NCBI GenBank assembly: GCA_020746875.1
Contig: JAGTJL010000021.1
Coordinates: forward strand, 620,001-684,000
Source of the DNA: Rhexocercosporidium sp. MPI-PUGE-AT-0058
Taxonomy: Eukaryota; Ascomycota; Leotiomycetes; Helotiales
Length of the DNA: 64,000 nt
Direction: 5' to 3'
The notes below the pieces were generated by a model that worked only from the letters and a program-made list of their open reading frames with translations, did no database searches and had not been told where the DNA came from. The position numbers were made by a program, and so were the translations under genes. Below are positions 1 through 12,356 of the stretch, in pieces (the first letter of the stretch is position 1; each line of letters starts with the position of its first letter).

Positions 1-227
1 GTATTATTTGCTGCTAACTGCTTACAAGCCATTCAGTCCACTGTCATTTGTCCTCATGCTCCTTCACCCCTTCTTCTTTTTCTTGCTTTGTCACAATTTT
101 TGATACTCGCTATCATTCATCAACATCCATGCTCTGGATGAATTGCAACACTCTTTCAAACTCTCACATTGACTCTTCTTTTCTGTAAGGGACTGCTGCA
201 CGGATTTGAGTTGTCTCACCATCCATA
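1..227 (+). promoter_or_regulatory. 5' flank of the LysM/GH18 chitinase gene
   Basis: These bases precede the chitinase start codon at 228. They are rich in CT tracts (around 60-85 and 150-185), as is common in filamentous fungal leaders. The bases just before the ATG (ccataATG) are an acceptable initiation context. I see no convincing TATA box or recognisable operator. Confidence 0.4.
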
Positions 228-3200
228 ATGAAGGTTCTTTCTCTCTGTGCCCTCGTAGCTATAGCAGCCAGGGCCTTGGCGTCCTCCAACCTGGACGTCC
301 GGGAAACAGAAGATGAGCTCGACAAATGGCTCTCAGCGGTTCAGGCCCAGCCTCTTGAAGCCCTCAGGTCATGCCCTGTTTCATGCAGCACGACTAGTGA
401 GGACTCCTGGTTTCTCTTCCCAGATGCGTCCCAATTAGCTTCCTGCAACGAGACGATGCTGCTCAACATTGCCGTTCAGGTGGCCGAGGAAAATAACGAT
501 AATGACACGCCCACCGTCATCAGGGTATGCACAGCAGACTACGACACCTCCAAGTCCATGAGGGCTACCTTCGTGCCCGATTCAACCAAGGCATCCCTCT
601 GCGTCACGGCCAACAAGGTTTTGGAGGAAGTCTCGATACACATGCACCAGCCGGGCCAGGGTGGGGAGTTCTTGGCGGGCCATGTTATGTCTGCTGGCCG
701 TCAGGTCAAGAGTTATCTTGCATCTCAAAAGCCGTCTTGCACTAACAACGCCATGGCCTTTGGATACTCGCAATCGGCAGCCATCGGTCTCTTCGCCGGC
801 GCCGAAGTGCACCAACATGGTGTCACAACCGATGTTCTGGAAAAGTTTCTCGAGTATGCACAGGACAAGTCCATCTTCAGGAGCACCATGGTGCAGCTGT
901 GTGGAGTTGGGGATCGTGGTGCCGACTACAGCATTGGCATCGTGGCTAGCAGTACCAAGAACCTGGAGTTTGTCCAGGAGGCAGTCAAGACCTGGGCCAG
1001 CGGCAAGTGTGTATCCCAGGCGGATACGGGCGAAGACTGGATGACCGTTACTCTGCGTGTGCCTGCTCCCGTGGAGGAGCTATTTTTGTCCAACAACTCC
1101 AATTCAAACGGCACCGGTACCGCCAGCTCTCATCAGTTCACTCCTCGAGATGTTGATACATCTGCTGGTTTTTCCTGGCTGCGCCCCCGCGCTGACTGCA
1201 AGTCCATCACCGTGCAAGCGGGTGAGGGCTGCTTTGCCGTGGCACAACGATGCGGGATATCGCAAACTCAACTGCAAAGCTTCAACCGCGCCAACCTTTG
1301 CGACTCGCTCGTTCTCAGCGAGCGTGTCTGCTGCAGCAGCGGCACCCTCCCCAACACCTTGCCCTCCGGAAACTCGGACGGCACGTGCAAGACACGCCAG
1401 GTTGTCGTGGGTGACGACTGTGGCTCGTTGGCCAAAAAGTGTGTAAGTTCAAACTACACGCCACTGGTGCCCGATCGAGACTAACAGAAGCCAACAAACA
1501 GGGAATCTCTGGAGACGACTTCATGAAAGCCAATTCTAAGACCGGTCTCTGCTCCACCTTGGCTGAGGGCCAACACGTCTGCTGCAGTCAGGGCAAGCTG
1601 CCTAACCTGAAGCCCAAGAAAGGCGCCGATGGCTACTGCGCCGTCTACCGCACCAAGAAGGACGACTACTGCTCCAAAATCGCTGCGGGTCTCATGCTCA
1701 CTGTGGCCGAGCTCGAGACTTTCAACAAGAACACATGGGGCTGGAACGGCTGCAATCTGCTCTATCCAGATTTCAACATGTGCGTCAGCGAAGGAGCTGC
1801 ACCCATGCCTGCGATTGTTTCTGTAAGTGAAGAAATCCCCTTAGACTACCCTTGAGTGCAGTGAAATATCACATGTATTAATATTCTTTGGCTCAGAATG
1901 CGGTATGTGGTCCGACCATGGCTGGCACCGTCCGACCGCCCGCCGGGACCAACCTCAGCACGATTAACCCGTGCCCTCTCAATGTTTGCTGCAACATATG
2001 GGGCCAGTGTGGTATGACCGACGACTTCTGTGTCGTTTCCAAGTCCACGACGGGTGCTCCGGGCACTGCGGCACCTGGCAAGCATGGCTGTATTAGCAAC
2101 TGCGGTAGAAACATTATTAAGGGCTCCGCGCCGGCAAAGAAGTTCAAGCTTGGCTACTTTGAAGGCTGGAACCTCAACCGCGAGTGCTTGACCATGGATG
2201 CGAGCCAGATTGACACAAAAGCCTACACCCACGTGCACTTCGCCTTCCCTAACGTCACGCGCGGGGATTTCCGCATTGAGATCACGGACCCGCTGGTGAA
2301 GGAGCAGTTTGGATATTTCAAACAGCTTCAGGGTGTCAAGAAGATTGTGTCTCTAGGTGGCTGGGACTTCAGTGCTCTCCCCGGCACTTACATGATCCTT
2401 CGAGAGGCTGCCCAGCCGGGCAACCGGGACGTTTTCAAGCGGAACATCATCTCTTTTCTCAACGAGCACAAGCTAGATGGCATTGATCTGGACTGGGAAT
2501 ACCCAGGTGCTCCTGACATCCCTGACATCCCCGCGGACGATCCAGTGAATGGCGTCAACTACTACCGGCTTCTGGCCAGCATCAAGGCTGAAGTCGGCAG
2601 CTCCAAGTCGGTCTCGTTCGCTGCCCCCGCATCGTACTGGTACCTCCGGACATTCCCCGTTAAGCAGATGGCTGAAGCTCTCGACTACATTGTCTTTATG
2701 ACATATGATCTGCACGGCCAGTGGGACGCTGGCAATAAGTGGACCTCGCCGGGGTGCCCAACTGGCAACTGTCTGCGGTCACACGTCAATGAGACTGAGA
2801 CCAAGGATGCGCTCTCTATGATCACCAAGGCAGGCGCCCCCTCTAACAAGGTCCTCGTCGGTGTATCTAGCTATGGACGGTCCTTTAAGATGGCTCAGGC
2901 CGGCTGTGATGGCGAGACTTGCCTTTTTACGGGCAACAACCGCAATTCAAGGGCTGCCAAAGGCCGATGCACGAAGACGGCTGGCTATATCTCGAACGCC
3001 GAAATCGACGAAATCATAGGTGCAAACAGGCACAATAAGCTCTGGACGAGAGAAGGTTCCAATATCATGGTATACGATAACACGGAATGGGTGGCCTGGA
3101 TGAATGATGAAATGAAAGCGAAAAGAGCTGCGTTCTACGACTCGTATAACTTCCTGGGTACGACTGACTGGGCGATTGACCTGCAGCAATTTTGGGACAA

Positions 3201-4530
3201 CTCAGGCAGCACCACCGATGACACCGAGGACAAGTTGGTCTATGAAGAGTTGGCTCCTTGCACAGGCTCTTACTCGACGCTCAAGCAGCTCGAGGACCGC
3301 AAGGGATCGATCCCATCGCACTGCTTAGAGCAATATATCGTCGATGTACAGATCGCCGTTTTTGACGACGCACTTAAGAAGTACCAGATGCTTATTGACG
3401 ACAATTACGACAAGAAATTCTCCGTCTGGGAGGGTTACATCAAGGAACAGATCCCCGGCCAGATTAAGAAGTTCATGGCTACTGACAAGGTCGACAAGTA
3501 CTTTAAGTGTGGCGAGACGACGACCGTCGTCTGCTGCAACACGTGCCAGAACGCATGGTAAGTCCAACTTTATATTTATGTTCTTTCCCCTACAAAGTTT
3601 CGTTCCCTGTAAAGATAAAAATAGCTGAAAAGACCTATCTTCAGGTGTGGCGTGGGATGCGAAAGATTTGATGGCTGTAAGAATGGCAAGCAGATGGTAC
3701 CCAGAGACAAGTGTCCTAGGGCTGAGTTTGATCCCACGGGCTTCGGCGGTGGCCAACCCAACACCACTTTCACCCTGACCGACCGGGACGGCTTCTTTAA
3801 GGATATTCTCGAGACTTGGGGCATCGAGGAAGAGTGGATTAAGTTCGACAAGCGCCAAATGTCCCTTGCCAATGGTTGCCAGTTCGCCGACAAGGATGTC
3901 AACGACTGCATCGCCTGGAATAGCATCTTCTTCCACAATTTTCCAAGCATGGACAGCAGCAAAACGAAGATGCACAACCCTAAGGACGTCATCGTCAAGG
4001 CTCTCCCTGGCACCCAGGGACTGCTCGACCGGTACCGCGACATGAAAACGTTTGCCGAGTTCGAGGATGACATCGAAATGTCCGATCTCACCGATGCCGG
4101 CTCGCTGCCCGCTTTCGCTGTCGAGGAGGCGGTCGCACAAATGGAGAAGATCGCCGACGAGGCTAAAGAAATTGAGAAGCGCCAGCGCGAGGAGTTCATT
4201 CTCGACATGATCATGGGTTTTCTCTTCTTCATCCCCTTCATCGGCCCAGCCGGCGGCGGTGCCATCGCCACCGGCGTACGCAGTCTGCTCCGGTTGATCG
4301 AAGTCGGTGCCGAAGTTGGTGTGGCAGTCTACAGCATCGTCAAGGACCCGAATAATGCCTTCATGACGGTCTTCAGCACCCTCCTAGGCGCTGGCTTCAA
4401 CCGCGGCGGGTTCCGGAGCGCCGCCGACTCGAGGCGCGGTATGAGCTCTGCGGAGTATAACAGTCTTGGCAACATCAAGCCCAAGCTTGATACGATTAAC
4501 AATCTCCGGGGTGGCATGTGTTCTCTCTAG
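228..4530 (+). CDS. Secreted LysM-hevein-GH18 chitinase (killer-toxin alpha-like, subgroup C)
   Basis: Four exons by my model: 228-1442, 1502-1822, 1897-3557 and 3645-4530, with phases that join cleanly, giving about 1,360 aa. The start follows a leader and is followed by a signal peptide (residues 1-18, ending ALA-SS). Residues 20-320 form an unrecognised Cys-containing region. LysM-like modules lie near 325-372, 386-435 and 447-503. A hevein-type chitin-binding motif (CPLNVCCNIWGQCG) is near 537-557. The GH18 barrel begins near 595, with the SLGGW substrate motif and the catalytic signature DGIDLDWEYPG, whose general acid is Glu near 713. The C-terminal third carries a hydrophobic Gly-rich segment (FLFFIPFIGPAGGGA) seen in the killer-toxin-alpha-like chitinases. 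Known family role: secreted chitin binding and hydrolysis in wall turnover or attack on other fungi. Toxin activity cannot be inferred from this gene alone, and no beta/gamma-like partner is visible. Confidence 0.9.
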
Positions 4531-6870
4531 TTGTAAGATTCGGAGAAGAAGAAATCACAGTTGGATAAAAGCAGTATATAAAGTACTATACATATAAAAT
4601 CAATCTTTGACCATCAGCTACAAATATAGATAACTCGCTTAAACTCAAATAACTCTAGCTAACGCGATAACTTTTGACGAATCAGTGACTAATTATTAGC
4701 AGATGCGCGACCTATGCCCTTGGTCAATAATGGAAAGGATAGCTCGAGCCAGGAGTAATCCATGGTCTATGGACCGGGGGTACCAAGTACGCACCACAAG
4801 GCACTTTCAAGGTAGTCTTATTATAACTCCGTTGTTTTCATATGATTGCTAACGGATAATCTTATATTATTCGCTTTACTTCTTTAAGGAGATTCTACTT
4901 AAAAGCATCTTTGTTACGAACTATTATATTATAAGAAAATTTGAAAAGCCGAGGGCAATTAAGAGATCCTCGCATTTAATCTCTGTTCCACTTGGTGCAG
5001 CATCCGGCTCCTCGATTTTTTCGGTAGACGGTAGATCGGGGGTCTGATCGAGCTTTTAGATCCTTGGATTCTTTCAGTGTATTGTCGACCTGGGGCAGCA
5101 CAATACTGGAAGCCCTGGACGAAATAGGATTTAAGATGTCACTATATCCGTTGCAGGGGATTTCGTTTGCAGCGTAGGGGAAGATTTCTTCTCCTCTTCC
5201 ACTAGAGACGCTATTAGAGTCTTCTTCTTCGTGCGGCTTGCGATCGACTTTGCTAAAATTTTGGGGACGAATCGGATGACCTGGTCGTGAAAGTAGACTG
5301 TGAATGGGAGCGAGACGCCATTGCGGAGCTACTGTTGAGGGCGCGAAGCCAAAGTGGAGAGATGACTTCGATGCGCGGCACACGAGGGCAAGGGGGTTCG
5401 TGCTGAGCAGATAAATCCTGGACGGAGAAGCTAGAGTAGTAATTTACGAGCTGGAGAGATTTCGGCAAGGGATATGTGCAAGCTTGAAGAAATGTCAGGA
5501 AGTGATGGAGTTGATGCAGGTGGCTTTCCGCGCACGTGAGTGACAAGGATAGACCAAATGAATGGAAGTAAATATTTCAGCGGCAGTACTGACGAAGAAC
5601 AGATTGAAGCCTCGAGATCCAAACCAACATAGCAAGTTGAGTCTCTGCAAGAGGAGATGGCGATTCTGAGGAGGCTTTTTGGGCTCCATTGAGTTGATTA
5701 AACAATAATTCTCTTCTGCCTATCTTAAGGAATTCTTCCTGATGGACATGTTCCGCAGCCTTGCAGTAATATTCAGCACGGATCCCACACCTTCTCGTCA
5801 ACAAGTGAGTACTTGTACTTGCTTGCGACCTCGCAGTGGTACATATTTCTCCTTCGGAGATGCGAGATCCTCAAAATCCCGTTCCTCGAAATCCTCGACC
5901 CAGTGAAAACCAGCACAATTTACCTCAATCACAAAGATTACCATCACCAAAGTAAGCCCTGGGTCCCTGTTCCAAGTCCGAAACTTCAGGACCTTCTGTG
6001 CTGACTAAAGTGCTGACTGTGTTAAAGAACCGCATCTTAACAACAATTCCAACCACACCTCACCCCCGAGTTAGCGCACTTCTATAACTAACAACTTAAC
6101 AAGACGAAGCCCATCGAAACAGGTTCTTTGTCTTGGAGTACCTGTGCAGACCAACAGGGAACATGGCCAGAGATGCCAAGAGCCTTGGATGCTGCTTGGG
6201 GATGGGGAGTACTGCGCCACGCTTCTTTGCTTCTTCTGTTACCTTTCGCTGCCGATAGTCTGTCTACCTGTAAGCTCCTGGACTGATCGAGTCCCCCAAG
6301 GAAGCTTGTCAAACTTGATACAACTCACACATCTAACACCGTCCATTCACATGATAGGTATCTAGATTTTCGCTTTAGAGCAGGGAATTCGTGTGTGGAG
6401 CCAGGTCAAGAAAGAAATTGAGGACATTATCGCTGTCCAGAACCACATCAACACGAACTGTGCGCAGATGTGGGCACGCCCTTAAACTGGATGGACGATG
6501 CAAGGCATGAAGAGCTGGCTGAATTTGGGGAATATTCTGGATGTTAATCTTTGGGCTCATTTTGCCCCTTCAATGCCTGTGGATGGTCTGCTGGGATGAA
6601 ATCCAGGTTTTGAATACATTCCAAGACTTTCAAGCGTTGTTTGCTTCCTTTCCGAACATGAGCGCAGAAGCTTTTGAGGTAGTCTTGGTAACGCAGATAA
6701 ATTTCTACCAACAAGTTATGCTCTTATGATGGTTTAGATCAGGTCCGACTACGCAAACATCGACAGAGATTCAATTCCTTTATTGCTATTCGGGGCAACA
6801 GTATAATTATTTCAAGGGAATTATTCCACTTTCCGTACAGTCCCCAAACAAGGACTTTGCTATTTGTCTT
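4531..6870. other. Gene-poor region, possible degraded coding remnants
   Basis: I can support no intact gene here. The minus strand has several overlapping short ORFs (about 4976-5804) that cannot be joined into a recognisable protein. The plus strand from about 6375 to 6770 reads as a coding-like stretch (residues resembling QVKKEIEDIIAVQNHI and WAHFAPSMPVDGLLG) interrupted by stops. These could be relics of decayed genes or chance. The first 400 bases after the chitinase stop are AT-rich and probably hold its 3' UTR. Confidence 0.4.
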
Positions 6871-7030
6871 GAGCTTTTTTTTTTTTTTTTAGTTCGGACG
6901 CTTACCTAGCAAAGGCTAGGTAAGGGGGGGAGGAGATGATGGTGTGACCCTGGTGACAGGGTAAAGAAGGAAGGAAAAAGAATGGGAAGGAGGTAGGGAG
7001 ACGCCTTCTTATAGAAATCTAAAAGGCGGG
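6871..7030 (-). mobile_element. Possible 3' end of a truncated non-LTR retroelement (minus strand)
   Basis: On the minus strand a run of 16 A (6875-6890 as T) lies directly after three perfect hairpins. These are CTTACCTAGC/GCTAGGTAAG with a 4-nt loop (6901-6910 and 6915-6924), ACCCTG/CAGGGT with a 4-nt loop (6947-6952 and 6957-6962), and CGCCTT/AAGGCG with a 15-nt loop (7002-7007 and 7023-7028). A structured 3' end followed by poly(A) is what LINE- or SINE-type retroelements leave. I see no reverse-transcriptase coding sequence, and I did not find a clear target-site duplication, so the family is unassigned. Confidence 0.4.
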
Positions 7031-7818
7031 TTGACGCAAGCACTTCGCTTGATTCGTATGGAGTTTGTAGTGTCTGCTTCATTATATCACATGTTCAAGC
7101 TAGAATGGTTGCTTTTGTAATTGCTTTAACGAATGACGCAGTAATATTTGAGGGGAACTAAACAGAATGGGTTCATGGTGGAATCTGCCCCACTTTCGCT
7201 TAAGGGTATGTAAATATAGGTACCCAGCCAGGTTAGATTTAACACCATCTGCAATTAATTGAGAAGACCTTTGAGAATTGTAATCGGTAATACCGTATGT
7301 CTCAAGAAATTTCAAGGACTTTTCCTATTTGTATTGAATATGTAATGCCCTGATTTTGGCCAATGCTTTAAAGTGAGACAGATCCTTGGCATACAGAGAT
7401 TGATATTAGATGCAAGGAATCTGCTACAGAGAACCTCGATATCATATAAATAAGAGACCAAGAAAGAGACATACTAAAAATAAGCCTGAAATATTCTTAG
7501 TAATGATTCTATGGTAGGCGGTTTTAGACGTAGCAAGGGTCACCTTGAATGTAAGGAAGAGAAGGAGTCAACCTTTTATCCAAGTAGATATCAATGAACA
7601 ATGAATGCATTCCATGATATGATACGTGAAATTCTTACATCCCCGTCATATCCCTTCCTCCCTCATTCGGAATCCCAAGTCTCAAGAAAAACGCCATCCC
7701 AAACGCCAAAATCCGCTCTGTGCTAACTAGCTACCCATCCACGCCACCGCCACCCATCAAGTATAAATCGTCCCGATAAGTACACAACCCAAAATCCCTC
7801 AGCCAAAAACCTCCGTCA
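7031..7818. other. Intergenic region before the RabGAP gene's 3' end
   Basis: No supportable gene is present. The part next to 7819 is downstream of the minus-strand RabGAP stop codon and probably contains its 3' UTR (C-rich, 7640-7810). The rest is AT-rich with only short chance ORFs. Confidence 0.5.
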
Positions 7819-10800
7819 TCACTGCTCGAATTCCACCACCTTCTGCGTAGCGGTGCTCGCGGTCCTTGCCCTCCTACCAGGACCACTACTTGGACCCGTC
7901 GGACTTAAGGCGGAGTGCTTGACCTCACTAATGGCATCCATGCCTCGAATGCTAGCAGCTTCGGCATCGGCACCTTCAAGAAGATCACGATCTTCAGAAC
8001 GGACACTGCGCCGCTCGGCATCGCCGTTGTATACGCCAGAAGTGCGTGCATCATAGCCCTCGTCTTCCTCGTCGTCATCTTCCGTGGGTCTGTTGACGGC
8101 ATTTCTCTCCATTTCCTTCTGTGCTTCATCCATGCGTCTGCGGACTTCAGCCGCGACTCGCATACCGTCGGTAACGATGTTATCCAGGACCCCACGGAGA
8201 CCCTTTCCAGGCGGCACTGCGCCGGCTGAGCTTGTACCGCCGACTCCTCCCAAGGCACCTTGGCCTGCGGTGGCTGAGCGGCCGAAGCCAATATTGGAAA
8301 ACGTTGTGAGGCTGGAGGAAGATGTAGGACCGGAGGGTACCAGCTTGTCAGAGATGCGGAAGGAAGCTGGGAATGAGGATTCGAAGAATTGCTCTAGTAG
8401 TTCGTCGGCCAAAACAACCATGCGAAAGGTTGGGAGAGTGATGTGAAGAGGCTTCGAAGGATCGAGGGCGGCATTTGCGGCTTCAGCGTGAGCCTTCGAA
8501 GCTTGACGATGATCATTAGATGGAGCACCTAATGCACGAGGCATGCTTGAAAGACCCGTGGATTTTTTGCCCTTCTTGGGTGACTTTTCTGTTCCGAGGT
8601 CCAAAAGATCCTCTTCCTCATCGCTGTCGTCACCAATTCCAAAGGCACTTTCTGCTGCCCCATTGGTGTTTGAATCCTCGCCTTCCTGATTTTGCGGATG
8701 GTCAGGGTCGGCATACTCGAAGCAACGTCTGATGAATGCACTGACACTGCTAAGGAAGCGTTCATTGGTCGTTCCTTGAGGAACGTCGAGGCTCCCATTT
8801 CCAGCTTCGTACTCGCTGAGGCCGACCATCGACCTCGAAGGAGTCAAAGATCCATCCAGACCGCGGCGAGATAGGAACAATAAGGCCTCTGATATCCTCA
8901 AAATGCCCTCTCGGTCAACCTTTCCATCACCATCATCGTCGTAGAGTTCGAAAAAGTACGTTATGCTACCCATGATATCTCCTTTTCCCTTTATGTGTGC
9001 AATCCCAGTCACCACGTCTTGGAGTGTCAATGCTGAGTTCATGCCCACATCCCATCGCCGAAATAATCTTCTCATGAATTCATGGTCAGCCGGCTCTGGG
9101 TTCCCTACTCCCCATGGTGATAAGGAGACTTCTCTTCTGCGCATGCTGTTTCCAAAGTAAGAGTGTTTCTCTCGCTCCGATGCAGGGTCCCGCTCTGGTG
9201 GCGATGGCGAATCTGTAATGGCCCATTTCGAGATACCTGCTAGGAATTCTCGGAATCCATCATAGTCCATGAGTGTAGGACTAGGTCCCAAGCCCACCCT
9301 TCCCTTTTCAATACTCTGAGTTTCAGCCAAACCCGCCACCACTTCAGCAGCTCTTGCCTTACTGGCCTTCTCTCTCCTATCGGTCTCATCCTGTATCATT
9401 TGACTCCTTTGTTGCCGCTCGTACAATATCCCGTAGAATCTGTCGTACAAAGCTCCTAGATCTTCAACGCTAAGCCGTTTGCTGTCTGGTCCCAGGTTAC
9501 GGATCGAAGTTCGTTTGGCAAAGCTCTCAATGTTGTTGAGAACAGCGTCTTTGTGCTTCATACGCTGCTCTGAAATGCTGCTTTGCGTGATCCCAGAGAA
9601 CTCCTTGAAAGCCACAACCATCAATTCTTGGAATCGAGTGACGGCCCGCAACTTTGCATTTTCGGATTTGGGATGTGCTGATTCATCCAATTTCGAAAAG
9701 TAACCCTTCAAAACCGATATGAACGCGCCATCATCCGTTGCGTCCAAGAGATCTTCGCCGTTAATCCGTAGAATAGCAAGGCCGACCTGGAAAAGTACCT
9801 TTGGGCCTTCTAAGAAGAACACATCTAAAACTCTGAATGCAAATACCAACGGCATGGAATTGATGTACAGTGAGAGAAACCATGGAAGTGACACAACGGA
9901 GAGCTGTACGTCCGACTTGACCAGGTGGTCCCAGAGTATTGGCATGGTCTTTTCTACTAGGGATTCGAAGACCCGCTGATCCAGCAGTGTGCCGTACATG
10001 GTAGTCGAATAATACCCAGGTAATAATCGATCGCAAAGTGTGCGCAGAAGAAAGAACGCTTGTGTTTCGGACATGTATATCAGAAGGGCAGCCACCACGA
10101 TGTTCATGGCTTGACAATATCCAACCTCCTCATCAATCCAACTGTATGCCGTGAGGACCCTCCTCAGCCGCACGATACCCCGCTCATCTTGGAAGCCTGG
10201 GTATTCTGGAAGACTTCGATTCAGGTCCTTCTCGATTTCGTCGATTGCAAGGGATTCCCGGCCTTCATACTTTGCCAAAGTATCTAAGAATAATGTAGGC
10301 TCCTCCAGACGCAAGAACAACGCCCCTGACGTTTGCTCCCAAATCTCTCCACGCAGTCGGTTTGGTAGTCCCACTCGTATGAGCTTATGGAATGTGGGCT
10401 GCCGAATAAGTGTGACATTTCGCCCGTTCTCCCGAAGGTATTCCCCCCACAGCCGCATCTTGCTTCTATCGCGCAGTTTCCTAGCATCGCCTGGGTACCG
10501 AAATATCATGCCAAGTCCAGCATCGGGAGGGTCGTTTGATTTTTTTTCGCCCGAGAGAAGATGTTCCGAGTAGCATTCTGCCACCACCCTCTTCAGCTTC
10601 CCCACATCTGCCACTGCGTTTTTGAGACCTTTCTTCAGCCCATCACAAAACCTCTCGCAGGCCTGCCGGCTCCCTGCCAACTGTATGGTGATTTTCTGCT
10701 GACTTATGGGGTTCTTCGAAGATTCGTTGGTAGAGGTGTTGCTGACTCCGTTCCATGTGGTGATGGCCAAGGCAAACTGAACAGAAAGTTAGTTTATGCG

Positions 10801-11271
10801 TTGAGTTACAAGCTGGAACAAAAGTACTTGGAAACTTTGGCTGTGCAACCGCTCTACACGTCTGATAGCACAAAGAGGAAGTGTAAATCCATTCCCCCCA
10901 GGACCTGCTCCGTGTGTCTGACCCGTAAATCCCGAGGAAGTGCTAGTGCTAGCGGTCTGGAGGAAGCTCGTAGGCTGTGTAGAAAAACAGAGGTAGGACT
11001 CGCTCAAGTGAAGCTTTCCCGCATAGTGATAACCCCTGTCACGATCTCTATCCTTCTCCCCCTGTGTAGCATTGGGAGAATATGTAATCGGCGGCGAGAT
11101 TGTGAGCTCAGCCGTGATCTCTTGAAGTGGTGTTTGGGAGTCGGGCAGTCGAAACTGATGTCGGAAGAGAGTGGATTTTGCAGGATTGCGGTCGGATGCA
11201 GAGATATTCAGGGCTTGGGTGGGATCAATGAGCGATTGAGCCTTTTGCACAAGGCTACTGAGGTTGAACAT
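7819..11271 (-). CDS. GRAM-TBC-EF-hand Rab GTPase-activating protein (Gyp2/Mdr1-like)
   Basis: Two exons on the minus strand: 10828-11271 and 7819-10776, joined across a 51-nt intron (10777-10827, branch CTAAC, acceptor TTCAG) in phase 0, giving 1,133 aa. The junction reads SFQ-FALAITTWNG, continuous with a GRAM-type domain. The TBC domain spans about 283-495, with the arginine finger in IEKDLNRSLPE (R near 335) and the glutamine finger in VGYCQAMN (Q near 370). An EF-hand loop DDDGDGKVDREG lies near 761-772, and the acidic C-terminal tail is low complexity. This order matches yeast Gyp2/Mdr1 and animal TBC1D8/9. These proteins stimulate GTP hydrolysis by Rab GTPases in membrane traffic. Both catalytic fingers are intact, so activity is expected; the Rab target is unknown. 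Confidence 0.9.
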
Positions 11272-11822
11272 TGTTCATGATTCTGCTGTGGGCAGCGTCT
11301 TCTATCATGGAGTTGTTCAGCTGCGATTCGATGTCATCCCGCCTCAATGCGAGCTGCCCGCACGGCTGCTTGTGACGCGCTAAGGCATCAGCCAATCATA
11401 ATCGACCTTGATGGACCCCTGAATTCACATATCACTGAGAAGTGGTGCTTTGCTTGGGCTGTATTTATGGATGGAAATATTTCAATTCTTAGACAAGATT
11501 ACGAAATCAAAGAATGACTAGTCATTCCTCCTCTCCCTCCTTTGAGCGCCATTTGTTGTAAAATGCAAAGGCAAAGGCTGTGTTGATTTTGATATAAACA
11601 TACAAGCTAGATAGACGAGAAATTGAGAGAAGACGACACGAAACAATCAGAACGAATACACTCTTCATAGGGTACAGGCAAGCATCTCTGTCAAAAATTG
11701 CTGATACGACGTTCGGCCTTCTATCAAGCTCATACACTATACACATCATACACTAGCAACTCCAACCCCACCAGCCCACGAAACGGCGCCACACAAATAC
11801 CACACCCATCGGGCAACGGCAT
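11272..11822. other. Intergenic region between RabGAP and HsbA-like genes
   Basis: Both flanking genes are on the minus strand. The stretch therefore holds the RabGAP promoter and the 3' flank of the HsbA-like gene. I see no ORF with recognisable content and no obvious regulatory repeat. Confidence 0.5.
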
Positions 11823-12356
11823 CTAGGTGCTATAGTACTGGGCAGCATCGGCAAAAATAAAATCAAAGGCCGCCTTGTCTTGCTCTGCTTTGGGCTTGTT
11901 GATATCTGGCGTAATGTTGATGAGAGAGGCCGAATACTGGTCTTGAGCGGCCGTCAGAGACGAGATTTCATTCCTCGCTATCATCAGAGCCCCAACGTCT
12001 GTGAAGTCCTTCTTCTTGTCCTTCATTGCAACAAGCAATCCCAAAGTATCCGTTTTGAGGATGTTGATAAGAGCGCCCAGATTATTTGACTGCTCTTCGG
12101 CCAGCTGAGGCGATTGCTCAGCGTGCGTTATTGCCATTCGGGTCGTAGATTTGACAATTTCCGAAGCCGTGAGGATGGGAGCTGCGCCGAGAAAACCGAG
12201 ACCGTTTGAAGATGACCAGTTTTGGATTGCGGTGGTAAGAGTTTTGACTTTGCTGTCGATGCTTGCAATGTCGTTGACAATGATGCCGAAATCGCGTCTG
12301 GAGATGAGAGCAAGTGTGGCTGGGAAGAAAGCCAGCAAATATTTGATCATAAGCAT
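11823..12356 (-). CDS. HsbA-like secreted cell-surface protein
   Basis: Single exon, 177 aa. I start at the ATG at 12356 because it directly precedes a signal peptide (MLMIKYLLAFFPATLA), whereas the longer frame upstream has no such feature. After the signal comes a helical domain (residues about 20-170) with the pattern IVNDIASIDSKVKTLTTAIQNW. It matches the hydrophobic surface-binding protein A family, related to fungal galactomannoproteins. Known family members bind hydrophobic surfaces and help recruit secreted hydrolases. The domain has no catalytic residues and no cysteines in the mature part. The assignment rests on pattern recognition rather than a search. Confidence 0.72.
   Translation of the reverse strand: MLMIKYLLAFFPATLALISRRDFGIIVNDIASIDSKVKTLTTAIQNWSSSNGLGFLGAAPILTASEIVKSTTRMAITHAEQSPQLAEEQSNNLGALINILKTDTLGLLVAMKDKKKDFTDVGALMIARNEISSLTAAQDQYSASLINITPDINKPKAEQDKAAFDFIFADAAQYYST

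Noticed and set aside
3325..4271. Long minus-strand ORFs (271 and 231 aa) under the chitinase
   Set aside because: They are antisense to a gene with clear domains and cross its third intron; no coding features of their own.
228..4530. Calling the chitinase a toxin gene
   Set aside because: The similarity is to the chitinase-type subunit only; there is no partner gene or evidence of a toxic component in the window.
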